A stretch of 64,000 nucleotides of DNA, taken from NCBI RefSeq assembly GCF_002949735.1, contig NZ_CP026681.1:4680001-4744000 (forward strand). Direction: 5' to 3'. Of this stretch, positions 1-10,438 are shown in pieces. The translations under genes and the position numbers were made by a program. This DNA is from Nostoc sp. 'Peltigera membranacea cyanobiont' N6. Its GTDB lineage: Bacteria > Cyanobacteriota > Cyanobacteriia > Cyanobacteriales > Nostocaceae. The number at the start of each line of letters is the position of its first letter. Position 1 is the stretch's first letter. The notes beneath the pieces are model-generated. The model worked only from the letters and a program-made list of their open reading frames with translations. It ran no database searches and had not been told where the DNA came from.

Positions 1-1187
1 AATCCCACAGCTTCGGTACATCGCTTAGCCCCGTTCATTTTCGGCGCGAGAGCGCTTGACTAGTGAGCTATTACGCACTCTTTCAAGGGTGGCTGCTTCT
101 AGGCAAACCTCCTAGTTGTCTGTGCACTCTCACCTCCTTTATCACTTAGCGATGATTTGGGGACCTTAGCTGGTGGTCTGGGCTGTTTCCCTCTTGACAA
201 TGAAGCTTATCCCCCACTGTCTCACTGGCAATGTGTGCTCTGGGTATTCAGAGTTTGTCTCGATTTGGTACCGGTCTCCCAGCCCGCACCGAAACAGTGC
301 TTTACCCCCCAGATATAATCATTACCGCTGCGCCTAAACACATTTCGGGGAGAACCAGCTAGCTCCTGGTTCGATTGGCATTTCACCCCTAACCACAACT
401 CATCCGCTGATTTTTCAACATCAGTCGGTGCGGACCTCCACTTGGTGTTACCCAAGCTTCATCCTGGCCATGGTTAGATCACCAGGGTTCGGGTCTATAA
501 ACACTGATTATCGCCCTTTTCAGACTCGGTTTCCCTTTGGCTCCAGCATTCTCGCTTTAACCTACCAGTGCCTATAAGTCGCCGGCTCATTCTTCAACAG
601 GCACGCGGTCAGACTTTTAAATAGTCCTCCCACTGCTTGTAAGCTAACGGTTTCATGTTCTATTTCACTCCCCTTCCGGGGTTCTTTTCACCTTTCCCTC
701 GCGGTACTGGTTCACTATCGGTCACACAGTAGTATTTAGCCTTACGAGGTGGTCCTCGCTGATTCACATGGGATTCCTCGTGCCCCATGCTACTCGGGAT
801 TCAGCTACTATCCTTTAACTTTCGACTACAGGACTTTCACCTTCTTTGGTGCAGTATTTAGCTGCTTCGTCTAGTCTCTAGATTCGATATTGCTGTCCCA
901 CTACCCCAATCGGTAAACCAATTGGTTTAGGCTCTTCCCCTTTCGCTCACCACTACTTAGGGAATCTCTGTTTTGATTTCTCTTCCTCCAGCTACTAAGA
1001 TGTTTCAATTCGCTGGGTTGGCTCTCTCCTGCCTATATATTCAGCAGGTAGTATTAAGGGTTGCCCCATTCGGAAATCTCCGGCTCATAGTTTGCTTCCA
1101 ACTCCCCGGAGCATATCGTCGGTAACCACGTCCTTCATCGCCTCTGTGTGCCTAGGTATCCACCGTTAGCCCTTATTAGCTTGACCA
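1..1187 (-). rRNA. rrl: 23S ribosomal RNA, 5' part (cut by window edge)
   Basis: This is the 5' end of the large-subunit rRNA. On the minus strand it opens with GGTCAAGCTAATAAGGGC, followed by the conserved GGTGGATACCTAGGCAC stretch typical of cyanobacterial 23S. About the first 1.2 kb of the gene is present and the rest lies beyond the left edge. It follows tRNA-Ala in a standard 16S-Ile-Ala-23S operon. The exact mature 5' end is estimated to within a few bases. Confidence 0.97.
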
Positions 1188-1345
1188 CTCAATACATTTG
1201 GTCTTTTTATAACTTGCCTTCACAAAAGCAAATAGTTAGTTCTGATTACCTCGTTACTTCGCACTGATTTTACTCACTACTCAGCACTGGGCACTCATCA
1301 CTAAGAATGTCTGTGTCTGCCTGCTAATTTTGCGTTACTATGCAG

Positions 1346-1357
1346 TTTTCAAGGTTC
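1346..1357 (-). promoter_or_regulatory. boxA-like antitermination element in the 16S-23S spacer
   Basis: The minus strand reads GAACCTTGAAAA, the conserved D4/boxA motif of cyanobacterial internal transcribed spacers. The identical 12-mer recurs in the 16S leader at 3399-3410. The placement between tRNA-Ala and 23S fits an Nus-factor antitermination site. The function is inferred from family knowledge. Confidence 0.7.
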
Positions 1358-1442
1358 TGGCTGAGGACTAACTCAGCAGTCTGACTCTTAAGTCATGTTG
1401 CTGAACTCTCAATATTTTTTTCAATGGCAATCTTGCCACAGG

Positions 1443-1515
1443 TGGAGGTTAGCGGACTCGAACCGCTGACATCCTGCTTGCAAAGCAGGCGCTCTACCAA
1501 CTGAGCTAAACCCCC
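1443..1515 (-). tRNA. trnA: tRNA-Ala (TGC anticodon)
   Basis: The 73-nt cloverleaf begins GGGGGTTTAGCTCAGTTGG and has anticodon loop TTTGCAA with anticodon TGC, a T-arm GGTTCGAGTCC and an acceptor stem closed by AACCTCC plus discriminator A. It sits in the 16S-23S spacer, downstream of tRNA-Ile in the direction of transcription, as usual in cyanobacterial rRNA operons. The CCA end is not encoded. Confidence 0.98.
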
Positions 1516-1595
1516 AGATTATAATTCTTAACTCACAACTCTTAACTCGTCTTTAATTACGAATTGCGAATTGGCAATTACTAATTACTTTCAGG

Positions 1596-1669
<74 letters not shown>

Positions 1670-1804
1670 ATAAACGAACCAAATCATAGTTTGAAAGCTT
1701 TCAAAATACATGATGCAAATGTCTGCGACCGACCTAGGTTAGACCAACTTACGTTCTATATAGCTGTTTGCTTTTCGAACTGTAAGGGGTGTAGGTCTCC
1801 CTAA

Positions 1805-3293
<1,489 letters not shown>

Positions 3294-3398
3294 GGTTTGT
3301 TTGTAAGCTCATTAGCTGCTCTTTTTTAACTTCAGCTTAGTTATCTTTATTTTCTTGACGCAATACACTTGCTGTATAATTGCTTTCAAACTATAATG

Positions 3399-3410
3399 TT
3401 TTCAAGGTTC
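3399..3410 (-). promoter_or_regulatory. boxA-like antitermination element in the 16S leader
   Basis: The minus strand reads GAACCTTGAAAA, identical to the 12-mer in the 16S-23S spacer. It lies about 45 nt downstream of the predicted rRNA start site, where leader boxA sites that load the antitermination complex are expected. The function is inferred from position and identity. Confidence 0.65.
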
Positions 3411-3460
3411 GGTATCCCTTAAAGCGTCGCTTTTCAACGCTCCGCTTCAGGCACTTATTC

Positions 3461-3489
3461 AATATACCGAACCTATCTCCTCATGTCAA
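3461..3489 (-). promoter_or_regulatory. rRNA operon promoter
   Basis: On the minus strand a perfect -35 hexamer TTGACA (3484-3489) is followed by exactly 17 nt and a -10 hexamer TATATT (3461-3466). Transcription would start near 3454, leaving a leader of about 160 nt before 16S. It is the best sigma-70-type match in the interval between nadC and 16S. An 18-bp perfect palindrome lies just upstream (3498-3515). Confidence 0.8.
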
Positions 3490-3497
3490 CTACTTTT

Positions 3498-3515
3498 CTC
3501 CAAAATATTTTGGAG
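3498..3515. promoter_or_regulatory. 18-bp perfect palindrome between the rrn and nadC promoters
   Basis: CTCCAAAATATTTTGGAG reads the same on both strands. It begins 8 bp upstream of the rRNA -35 hexamer, and on the other side precedes nadC by about 85 bp. It could be an operator or a UP-like element. I do not recognise a regulator for it. It has no loop, so it is a poor terminator candidate. Confidence 0.4.
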
Positions 3516-3600
3516 GGCTTTTTCATCGACTTCAAAGCCTTAGACTGTAAGACTTTTAAGCTATAGTATTTCTGGAAGTTAATAAGGAAGTAATAAGTTT

Positions 3601-4467
3601 GTGAGCAGTTCTGCTGTTTTACCCCCTTGGCTGGTTTTAGATCCTCTTTTGCGTAGTTGGTTGTTGGAGGATATTGGCCGGGGCGATCGCACAACAAATA
3701 CACTACTAGTAAAAGATGTGACGCTAGGTAAGGCTTTATGGATAGCTAAAGCTTCAGGCATAATTGCTGGCTTACCAGTTGCAGCTAGAGCATTTCAGAT
3801 TTTGAATGAAAAAGTTAGTTTTACGGCAGTGGCAGATGAAGGTGCGTGGTGTGAGCGTGGAGAAGTGGTAGCTGAAATTTCTGGTTCGCTGGATGCGCTG
3901 CTGATGGGGGAACGAGTCGCGCTCAATTTGGCTATGCGATTGAGTGGGATTGCTACGCTCACTAATATATATGTAGAGAAAATTGCTGATTTACCTGCTC
4001 AGTTGGTGGATACGCGTAAAACTACACCAGGGCTGAGAATATTGGAAAAGTATGCAACTGCTTTGGGTGGTGCGATTAATCACCGTATGGGGTTAGATGA
4101 TGCGGTGATGATTAAGGATAATCACATTGCGGCGGCTGGGGGAATTGGAGAAGCTGTTACTCGTATTCGTTCTCAGATTCCTTATCCCTTGACTATAGAG
4201 GTAGAGACGGAGAGTTTAGAGCAGGTCAAAGAAGCTTTGAAGCACAAGGCTGACATTATTATGTTGGACAATATGCCCTTGGATATGATGAGTCAGGCGG
4301 TGCAGTTGATTCGTCAGCAGGATAATAGGGTGAAAATTGAAGCTTCAGGGAATGTGACTTTAGAAACGATTCGCGGTGTGGCAGAGACAGGGATTGACTA
4401 TATTTCTAGTAGTGCGCCAATTACTCAATCGAAGTGGTTGGATTTGAGTATGAGGATTATGCTTTAA
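3601..4467 (+). CDS. nadC: Nicotinate-nucleotide pyrophosphorylase (quinolinate phosphoribosyltransferase)
   Basis: The enzyme converts quinolinate and PRPP to nicotinate mononucleotide, CO2 and PPi in de novo NAD synthesis. The 288 residues match the family length. Visible motifs are EDIGRGDRTT near the N-terminus, the PRPP/quinolinate-binding RKTTPGLR, NHRMGLDDAVMIKDNH, EVETESLEQ, LDNM and EASGNV. The start is a GTG preceded by AAGGAAG about 10 nt upstream, and translation from it gives the N-terminus expected for cyanobacterial NadC. It is divergent from the rRNA operon. A weak TATAGT -10 is visible at 3562-3567. Confidence 0.96.
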   Translation: MSSSAVLPPWLVLDPLLRSWLLEDIGRGDRTTNTLLVKDVTLGKALWIAKASGIIAGLPVAARAFQILNEKVSFTAVADEGAWCERGEVVAEISGSLDALLMGERVALNLAMRLSGIATLTNIYVEKIADLPAQLVDTRKTTPGLRILEKYATALGGAINHRMGLDDAVMIKDNHIAAAGGIGEAVTRIRSQIPYPLTIEVETESLEQVKEALKHKADIIMLDNMPLDMMSQAVQLIRQQDNRVKIEASGNVTLETIRGVAETGIDYISSSAPITQSKWLDLSMRIML

Positions 4468-4686
4468 AATAAGGCAAATCAACTCACTGTAAAGGTGGTA
4501 TAGTACTACGTTTTAGAGGGTTTAAATTTTACTAAATATAATCTATTTATACTTAGCAAACTTTTGAAGTTGCTATGGTCGCTACAATCCCTAATGTGAC
4601 TAATTTTAACCGAACTCTAATATCGATCAAAATCTATAAAAATAAAGTTTTTTCAGAAAGACTTAATTTACTTAACTTAGGAGTTC

Positions 4687-5862
4687 CTAAGCAATACTCC
4701 CACGCTTTCTGGCTTCTTTGTAGGAAGTTCCAACATTTTTTAAACCAGCTTTAATCATTTGTTGTTCGAGGAGGGCAAAGAAACGCGCTCGATCGCCACC
4801 TTTTACCACTGCTTGATTATGCGCTTCGGCGATCGCTACAGGATAGCCATATCCTTTTTGCACTTGTGCAAGCATCAGTCCCAATGCTTGGTCTAACATG
4901 GTTACATTCTCGGCTACCCATGCTGGAACTTCGATTCGGGCGATTTCGGTGCCAACGTGAACATAGCAAAAATAAATGGTTTGATCGCCATACAGTTCGA
5001 GAATCGGGGAATTACTCCGCCAAAGGGTGCTGCGTTGTCCTGGTTTGAGTCGGGTTGCCCAAACTGAAGTATCTCGCAACTGTTCAAAAATTTTACAAGC
5101 TACTTTTTCTAGCTGATTTGGGCAATAAGTTTTACAGTCTGGCACTGGATGAGGACAAGCTAACAACCTTAAAAAGTTCATTGTTTCGATGCTGCGAGAG
5201 GCGCTGAGATAACCGATAAGAGGAATTTGAGCATCACGCATTTGCTGCCAAGCTTCCAGGATGGGGGGTAAAATGCGATCGCGTGCATCTATCGGTAATT
5301 GTTCTAAAAACCAATAAATTAACGAACCATCTACCATCGCTAATGCTGGTGCTTCTCCTTTAGCTGCACATGCAAGTTCTGCCAAAACCGTTGCTTCGGA
5401 AGCAGTGCGGCGAAAACTCATCCATTCCTCGGTTCTAATTCCCCACTGTCGAGACATATATAAATCTTCTGGGCGATAAAATACTTCTGGCAAACTATCG
5501 AGTAGCGGATGGCGGTTTTGTCCGTAGTGTAAGACGACTCTGCCAATATTTAAGAGATAACAGTAAGCAATTTCGTGATGGTTAGGGGCAATTTGGGAAC
5601 CATCGGTAGCGATGACAGTATGAATTTTTGGCGGAACTGGGATATTGATGCAAGTTTCTAGCGGCTCAATTGGGGTAGCATTAGCAAAGAGAATGCGATC
5701 GCGCCATTTTTCCTGGCGATCGATTAAATCTTGTTGAGATTCATAAGCATTTTTTAGATGTTGTTGCGCCAATTCTAAACGCTGGCGACTGGCAGCAGCT
5801 TCTAAAGTAAGATGCTGGCTTAAGCCTTGCATTTGTCGCGCCAGTTTTGTTAGATCGAGCAT
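4687..5862 (-). CDS. NurA-domain nuclease family protein
   Basis: NurA proteins are 5'-3' nucleases; in archaea they act with HerA in end resection, whereas cyanobacterial members usually stand alone. The protein is 391 residues. An N-terminal helical stretch (about 1-60, Gln/Ala/Leu-rich and probably coiled coil) precedes the NurA fold. This carries TDGSQIAPN near residue 86 and MVDGSLIYW near residue 177, supplying the metal-binding Asp residues, plus a C-terminal IAEAHNQAVV. No HerA gene is nearby. The family assignment is good, but its cellular role here is an inference. Confidence 0.8.
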   Translation of the reverse strand: MLDLTKLARQMQGLSQHLTLEAAASRQRLELAQQHLKNAYESQQDLIDRQEKWRDRILFANATPIEPLETCINIPVPPKIHTVIATDGSQIAPNHHEIAYCYLLNIGRVVLHYGQNRHPLLDSLPEVFYRPEDLYMSRQWGIRTEEWMSFRRTASEATVLAELACAAKGEAPALAMVDGSLIYWFLEQLPIDARDRILPPILEAWQQMRDAQIPLIGYLSASRSIETMNFLRLLACPHPVPDCKTYCPNQLEKVACKIFEQLRDTSVWATRLKPGQRSTLWRSNSPILELYGDQTIYFCYVHVGTEIARIEVPAWVAENVTMLDQALGLMLAQVQKGYGYPVAIAEAHNQAVVKGGDRARFFALLEQQMIKAGLKNVGTSYKEARKRGSIA

Positions 5863-6302
5863 AAAGGTAAGTTAGGAGTTAGGAGTTTTTCTACTTTCTT
5901 AGTATTTACCTACATCTTTATAAATCTCTTGCTTCGTTAACATTCCCCCTGAAATTTATTTTCAGGGTTAATAACTAAAGCCCTTTGATTCTCTAAAAAG
6001 GATTAAGTAGAGTCATTTTAGTACACTTGAGCTATGAGGCAGGAACTTAAGTTTCGGCGGGATGTTAGTAAGGGCAACAATCTGACTGCTATAAATATCT
6101 AGGTAAGGATCGGCCCTTTGAGGGAATACGGTTGAGTTAAGCATTTATGTCTTCTCTTTGTATTCTTTGCGTTAGCCTGCGGCAAGCCGCTTTGCGTCTA
6201 CGTTAAAATAATTGACTTTGACAAAGAGTTTTAGCCTTAACTGAACTGTATTGCCCTTTGAGGGTAAAGCCATTAAGAGATTATTGCAACATAATTTATA
6301 TA
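5863..6302. other. Intergenic region without a recognisable gene
   Basis: This 440-bp gap lies between two leftward genes, upstream of the nuclease gene. It holds a hairpin at 5947-5967 (CCCTGAAA, five-base loop, TTTCAGGG) and a GCGTTAGCCTGCGGCAAGCC-type dispersed repeat near 6170-6205. I see no convincing coding frame or promoter. Confidence 0.6.
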
Positions 6303-7088
6303 TTAAAGCCAAGCAGAGAAATCTTTGGCAAACTGAAACAGTGATAACAACTGAATTCGCGGATCGTTTTGGGCAGCTTCCCTTTCTGCTTGGGTATTAT
6401 AGCCCCAGTCTGCAAGGAATAGTTTCACCTCTTCAAGGTCTGTTTGCTGTTGGACTAACTCCAATGTCTTAAGTCTATCTTCTACAAACCAAAGACTAAC
6501 TGACTTGTTTTCTGCTTCCTGCTTTAATTCTCGCAAAATTTCGTATTTGGGACGCTTGACTTCTTTACCAAAAATTGCTGCTGTCGGTAAATTCACTCCT
6601 TGCTGTTTGAGTAACTCTTGTACAAAACGCCCTTCTTTAGTTGTAACAATGTATAACTTAACTCCACTGTCAAGAGTTAATTTGAGTTTTTCTACTACAC
6701 CCGGATAAAATTTATGCAGACTTAGCCAACCGTCTAAATCGGTGGTAATCCATTCATCGCGTTGGTTATCTAGTTTCGCGGCAATTTCTCTGGCTTGTAG
6801 CTTGTGATTTAACAAAAGTTTCGGGGCAATGCTTAACCATTCATGAAGAATTTTATCATCAGGAATTTCATCTACCAACGCTTTGATTAAAACGGGCATT
6901 TCCCAGCCTGTTTCAATTACAGGTCGCAGGCGGTAGAATCTCAAAGCTAAATCATCTGGTGGTGTGTCATTAATTGGCGACCAAATATCACAATAGGTGC
7001 GCCACGCTACCTCAAAATATTCAATTAGTCCGTCGCAAATCACTCCATCAAAGTCCAGGGCTAAAATTGTGGGACTACTTGCGGTCAT
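6303..7088 (-). CDS. HAD-superfamily hydrolase
   Basis: This 261-residue protein has the four HAD motifs in order: LALDFDGVICDG at the N-terminus (nucleophile and acid/base Asp), IVTTKEGRF (Thr of motif II), the Lys of KRPKYEIL (motif III) and WFVEDRLKTLE (acidic motif IV). A helical cap of about 100 residues follows motif I, as in C1-cap members. The substrate cannot be told from sequence. It is likely a phosphatase conserved in cyanobacteria. It starts with ATG and stands alone. Confidence 0.85.
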   Translation of the reverse strand: MTASSPTILALDFDGVICDGLIEYFEVAWRTYCDIWSPINDTPPDDLALRFYRLRPVIETGWEMPVLIKALVDEIPDDKILHEWLSIAPKLLLNHKLQAREIAAKLDNQRDEWITTDLDGWLSLHKFYPGVVEKLKLTLDSGVKLYIVTTKEGRFVQELLKQQGVNLPTAAIFGKEVKRPKYEILRELKQEAENKSVSLWFVEDRLKTLELVQQQTDLEEVKLFLADWGYNTQAEREAAQNDPRIQLLSLFQFAKDFSAWL

Positions 7089-7386
7089 TGTTTTGAGGAT
7101 GAAACTGCTGTTGTCAGCTTACCCGACAATTTTAAATCATGCAGTAATTTTTGTGAGCCTTTTATAATAAGACCCGCTAAATAAGGTAAAATTACTGATT
7201 GGCGGTTGGGATAAGATAGAAAAATACTAACCATCAATGGGGCCGATCGCAAAGTTTAAGACCCCGACTGAAGTTAAATGTGCGATCGCATTACAGAATA
7301 GTTTCCACTTAAGTCGATAGCGATCGCAACGAGATAAACTGTACAATTTGGATCAAAAATACGCTTTGGCATAGAGGTTAGGTGAG

Positions 7387-8517
7387 ATGAGCGATGTCCA
7401 AAGACAGGCCGCTTCTCTACGAAATTCTCAGAAAGCAGCTACATCCAATTTTTCAAATCCGTCTTTTCTCTCAGCGACAACTCCAACGCTGGCAAATCCA
7501 ACCCGCGGTTTTGGAGTTACAAATAACTTTCCTATCGAAACAGCAACCGAGGTATCAAAGGACTTTCACGAGGCGCAATCCTTAGAACCAGAAGTAGTCC
7601 AAGCAAAGCCCTTCAGCCATGACATTAGTCGAATATCGCTATTTAATCCCCAAGCAAAACGTCAGCTAGCAACTAATTGGGTAGCCGATCGGGGAGAAGA
7701 AATTATCCCAGAAATTTTGCAGCGCCAAAGTGTTGGTTATGAACAGGGAGATATTTCGAAGATCCAACGAGATGAAACCCCCAGTTTGCCACCTGTTCCC
7801 AACTACCAACTGACTCCCCCTTCACTACTGCAACCTCCCGACCCTACTTCCCGCTATAAACTGGGTATGGATATGCATTTGCAACTAGATCCACAGTTGC
7901 AAGCAATGGTAATGCAGCATGTCAAGCAGCAACTGAATCCAGAAACGATTAGACCTGCACTAAATCAGATCAATTTAGGAGTTTTACCTACTTCGGGAAC
8001 TGCTAGTCCTAGCATACCAAACCCATTTGCCAGCCCAACATTACCCGCAGCCGCTCCAACCGTGCCTGCGGGTGCGGGGCCAAGCACTGCCCGAACTGCA
8101 ACAGCAGGGGATTTGCTACGAGCGATTATTGCAGTTCCAGCGATCGATAGTGCCTTAACTTCCTTGAAAACCCAAGCAGGCGATCGCTTTCAACAAGACT
8201 GGCGACGGTTAAGCACAGGAGGACAGATTGGTGTCGTTAGCGCTACAGCTTTAATCGGAGTCGGAGCCTTAGCAGGTGTTCTTTCCGATCCCAACGCTCG
8301 ACGGCTTGCACTCGATCAACTCAATGGACAAACCTTACCTGTACCAGGATTGAAGTGGTTCCGCTTGGAAATTAATACAGCTGGCGACAACCTCATGTTA
8401 GGAATGCATGTAGATGTCGGACGATTGCTACCTCCCAGTTTAGGTTTTGGTTCATCTTCTCCGAGTGCGATCGGCGGCCCACCTCAACCTCAACCCGGTG
8501 TTTCTGGTCAACCATGA
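7387..8517 (+). CDS. Paralogue of the adjacent DUF4157 protein that lacks the HELTH domain; candidate eCIS-associated protein
   Basis: The first 85 or so residues match the next gene: MSDVQRQ against MSDIQRQ, SNPSFLSATTPTLANPTRGF against SNPSLVSPTTPTLANPVRGF, and HDISRISL against HDISSIAL. The region where the neighbour has its DUF4157 metalloprotease-like domain is missing here. A Pro-rich linker follows (about 135-230), then a helical part with a hydrophobic stretch (GVVSATALIGVGALAGVL) and a C-terminal segment TLPVPGLKWFRLEINTAGDN. ATG follows AGGTTAGGTGAG. The role as cargo or accessory of a contractile injection system is inferred only from the neighbour. No sheath or baseplate genes lie in the window. 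Confidence 0.6.
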   Translation: MSDVQRQAASLRNSQKAATSNFSNPSFLSATTPTLANPTRGFGVTNNFPIETATEVSKDFHEAQSLEPEVVQAKPFSHDISRISLFNPQAKRQLATNWVADRGEEIIPEILQRQSVGYEQGDISKIQRDETPSLPPVPNYQLTPPSLLQPPDPTSRYKLGMDMHLQLDPQLQAMVMQHVKQQLNPETIRPALNQINLGVLPTSGTASPSIPNPFASPTLPAAAPTVPAGAGPSTARTATAGDLLRAIIAVPAIDSALTSLKTQAGDRFQQDWRRLSTGGQIGVVSATALIGVGALAGVLSDPNARRLALDQLNGQTLPVPGLKWFRLEINTAGDNLMLGMHVDVGRLLPPSLGFGSSSPSAIGGPPQPQPGVSGQP

Positions 8518-8624
8518 TTCAATGAGTTACAAATGCTCCAGAAGCGGATTCTAGGTAGGGAGTTCGTTTCAACTTGATATTAGTAGTATGTTGTAGTTTA
8601 TTTTATTGATAGAGGAAAGTTGAA

Positions 8625-10415
8625 ATGAGCGATATCCAAAGACAAACCGCTTTGCGTCCAGGCACATTGGGACGATCTGCTTTTTCAAATCCGTCCCTTG
8701 TCTCACCAACAACTCCAACACTGGCAAATCCAGTGCGCGGTTTTGCCATTGCAAATAATCCTCCGATTCAAACATCCTCTGAGGCATCAACCGACCCACA
8801 ATTAGCCCAGTCTGCTGGGGAACAATCTTTAGAACCACAAGTTATCAAAAAAAAGCCAGTTCATGACATTAGTTCCATAGCGTTACGCCGTCCACAAACA
8901 AAACTCACGGTTGGAGAACCAGGAGATCGGTATGAGCAGGAAGCCGATAGCGTGGCTCATCGAGTCATGTCAATGCCTAATACTGCTGTGCAACCGAAGA
9001 TAGCACCAGAAGAACAGACTCAAGAAGAAATACAAACCAAGCCTTCATTACAACGAGCTATGAGTGGCAACTTGCAGGCTGGGGAAAATATTGAGAGTCG
9101 CCTGAATAGCAGTAAAGGTGGAGGAAGCCCATTAGGGGATGACGTGCGAGGCTTCATGGAACCTCGCTTTGATGCTGATTTTAGTCAGGTGCGAGTGCAT
9201 ACAGATGGTGCGGCTGTGCAGATGAATCAGGATTTGCAGGCGCAGGCGTTTACTCATGGTAGCGATGTTTACTTTGGGCAAGGAAAGTCGCCAGGTAATA
9301 ATGAGTTGACAGCCCATGAGTTGACCCATGTAGTACAACAGACAGGTGGGGCATTGCGTAGAGATGTGTTGCAGAGAAAGCCAAAAGACCAAAAAGTTAC
9401 AGAACTTTCAACAAAATTGCCACTTACACAAGCCAATGCAAGATTAATTGATGCTCATTATAATTTAGCCAGTATTTGTGTAGATTTATCCGTAGCACAG
9501 ACTGATTTAATCAGTACAAAATTAAGAATTTTCTCCCTAAATTACGATATGGCTTACAGCAATTACTCAAGAGTAATTGGTCAAGGAAGAGCAGAAGCAC
9601 AAAATCAAACTCTTTGGAGAGGCATATTTTTAGGGATAGGAACGGGCATTTTAGCTGGTCTTGCTGCCGCCTATATTGCTCCTTCTACCGCAGCTGGATG
9701 GCTTGCTCTCACCCTTGCAGATGGACTTACAGCAGCCGGTTCTTCATTTTTACAAGCAACTGCATCTTCCGCAATAGCTCTTGCTGTATCAGATGCCATA
9801 ACAACGCGAGGTAGTGATTTACAACCTGGTGGGCTTTCGCCGGATGTGCTGAAAAGTAATATTTGGCAACATGTAGCATCAATGTATCGTGGTGCATTGC
9901 AAACTAATAAAGTATTAGCAAACTTACATCGAAATACTGTTATTCTTGAGCGATTAATTGCAGAAATGAGGGTACAAATTGCTGGTGGTACATCAGAATA
10001 TTCGGCGGCAGATATACTAACAGCAACTAATGCCATGATTGCTCACATTAATGGCATGACAACTGTCTTTAGCGAATTGAAGCAAAAATCAAGCGCTATA
10101 AGTGACTTTAGTAAGTCTATTTCGGCTTATGACCCTACTAAGCCTGGAGTTGCTCAAATGGAAAAAGATATTTGGGTAATGTGGATGGGAACTTTAAGTA
10201 ATGATGATTCTGATATTCTCGATTTGGATAATATTGAGGATCATTTGAAAAGTATTGGAATTTTAGGTAATGGCGGTTTATTAGGTGTAGATTTTGGCGA
10301 CTATACTTCAGAAGATGATGAACTAGCCGCTTTAGCAGCGGCTCGTCCTCGCGCTGCAACTATAAAAGGAGAATATGATAAAACTGCCTCCCAATGGACT
10401 GCACCAAGTCCCTAA
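8625..10415 (+). CDS. DUF4157 (eCIS core domain) protein with a hydrophobic hairpin, candidate injected effector
   Basis: This is a 596-residue protein. The N-terminus (1-85) is shared with the preceding gene. The DUF4157 domain follows, with GEPGDRYEQEADSVAHRVM near residue 97 and FSQVRVHTDGAAVQMNQ, AFTHGSDVYFGQG and the zinc-type HELTH motif near residue 231, then VVQQTGG. Such domains are found in proteins linked to extracellular contractile injection systems. After it comes a helical region, a strongly hydrophobic Ala/Gly-rich hairpin (about 328-385) that could insert in a membrane, and more helices. ATG is preceded by GAGGAAAG. It is convergent with the NB-ARC gene, 23 bp away. Toxin function is inferred. 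Confidence 0.8.
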   Translation: MSDIQRQTALRPGTLGRSAFSNPSLVSPTTPTLANPVRGFAIANNPPIQTSSEASTDPQLAQSAGEQSLEPQVIKKKPVHDISSIALRRPQTKLTVGEPGDRYEQEADSVAHRVMSMPNTAVQPKIAPEEQTQEEIQTKPSLQRAMSGNLQAGENIESRLNSSKGGGSPLGDDVRGFMEPRFDADFSQVRVHTDGAAVQMNQDLQAQAFTHGSDVYFGQGKSPGNNELTAHELTHVVQQTGGALRRDVLQRKPKDQKVTELSTKLPLTQANARLIDAHYNLASICVDLSVAQTDLISTKLRIFSLNYDMAYSNYSRVIGQGRAEAQNQTLWRGIFLGIGTGILAGLAAAYIAPSTAAGWLALTLADGLTAAGSSFLQATASSAIALAVSDAITTRGSDLQPGGLSPDVLKSNIWQHVASMYRGALQTNKVLANLHRNTVILERLIAEMRVQIAGGTSEYSAADILTATNAMIAHINGMTTVFSELKQKSSAISDFSKSISAYDPTKPGVAQMEKDIWVMWMGTLSNDDSDILDLDNIEDHLKSIGILGNGGLLGVDFGDYTSEDDELAALAAARPRAATIKGEYDKTASQWTAPSP

Positions 10416-10438
10416 GTAAATAATTAAAGGTATATTTA

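Noticed and set aside
222..455. A 77-codon minus-strand frame
   Set aside because: It lies inside 23S rRNA.
3355..3380. Plus-strand TTGACG/TATAAT pair in the 16S leader
   Set aside because: The spacing is only 14 bp, and it would read away from 16S toward nadC across the rRNA promoter. The minus-strand TTGACA/TATATT with 17 bp explains the region better.
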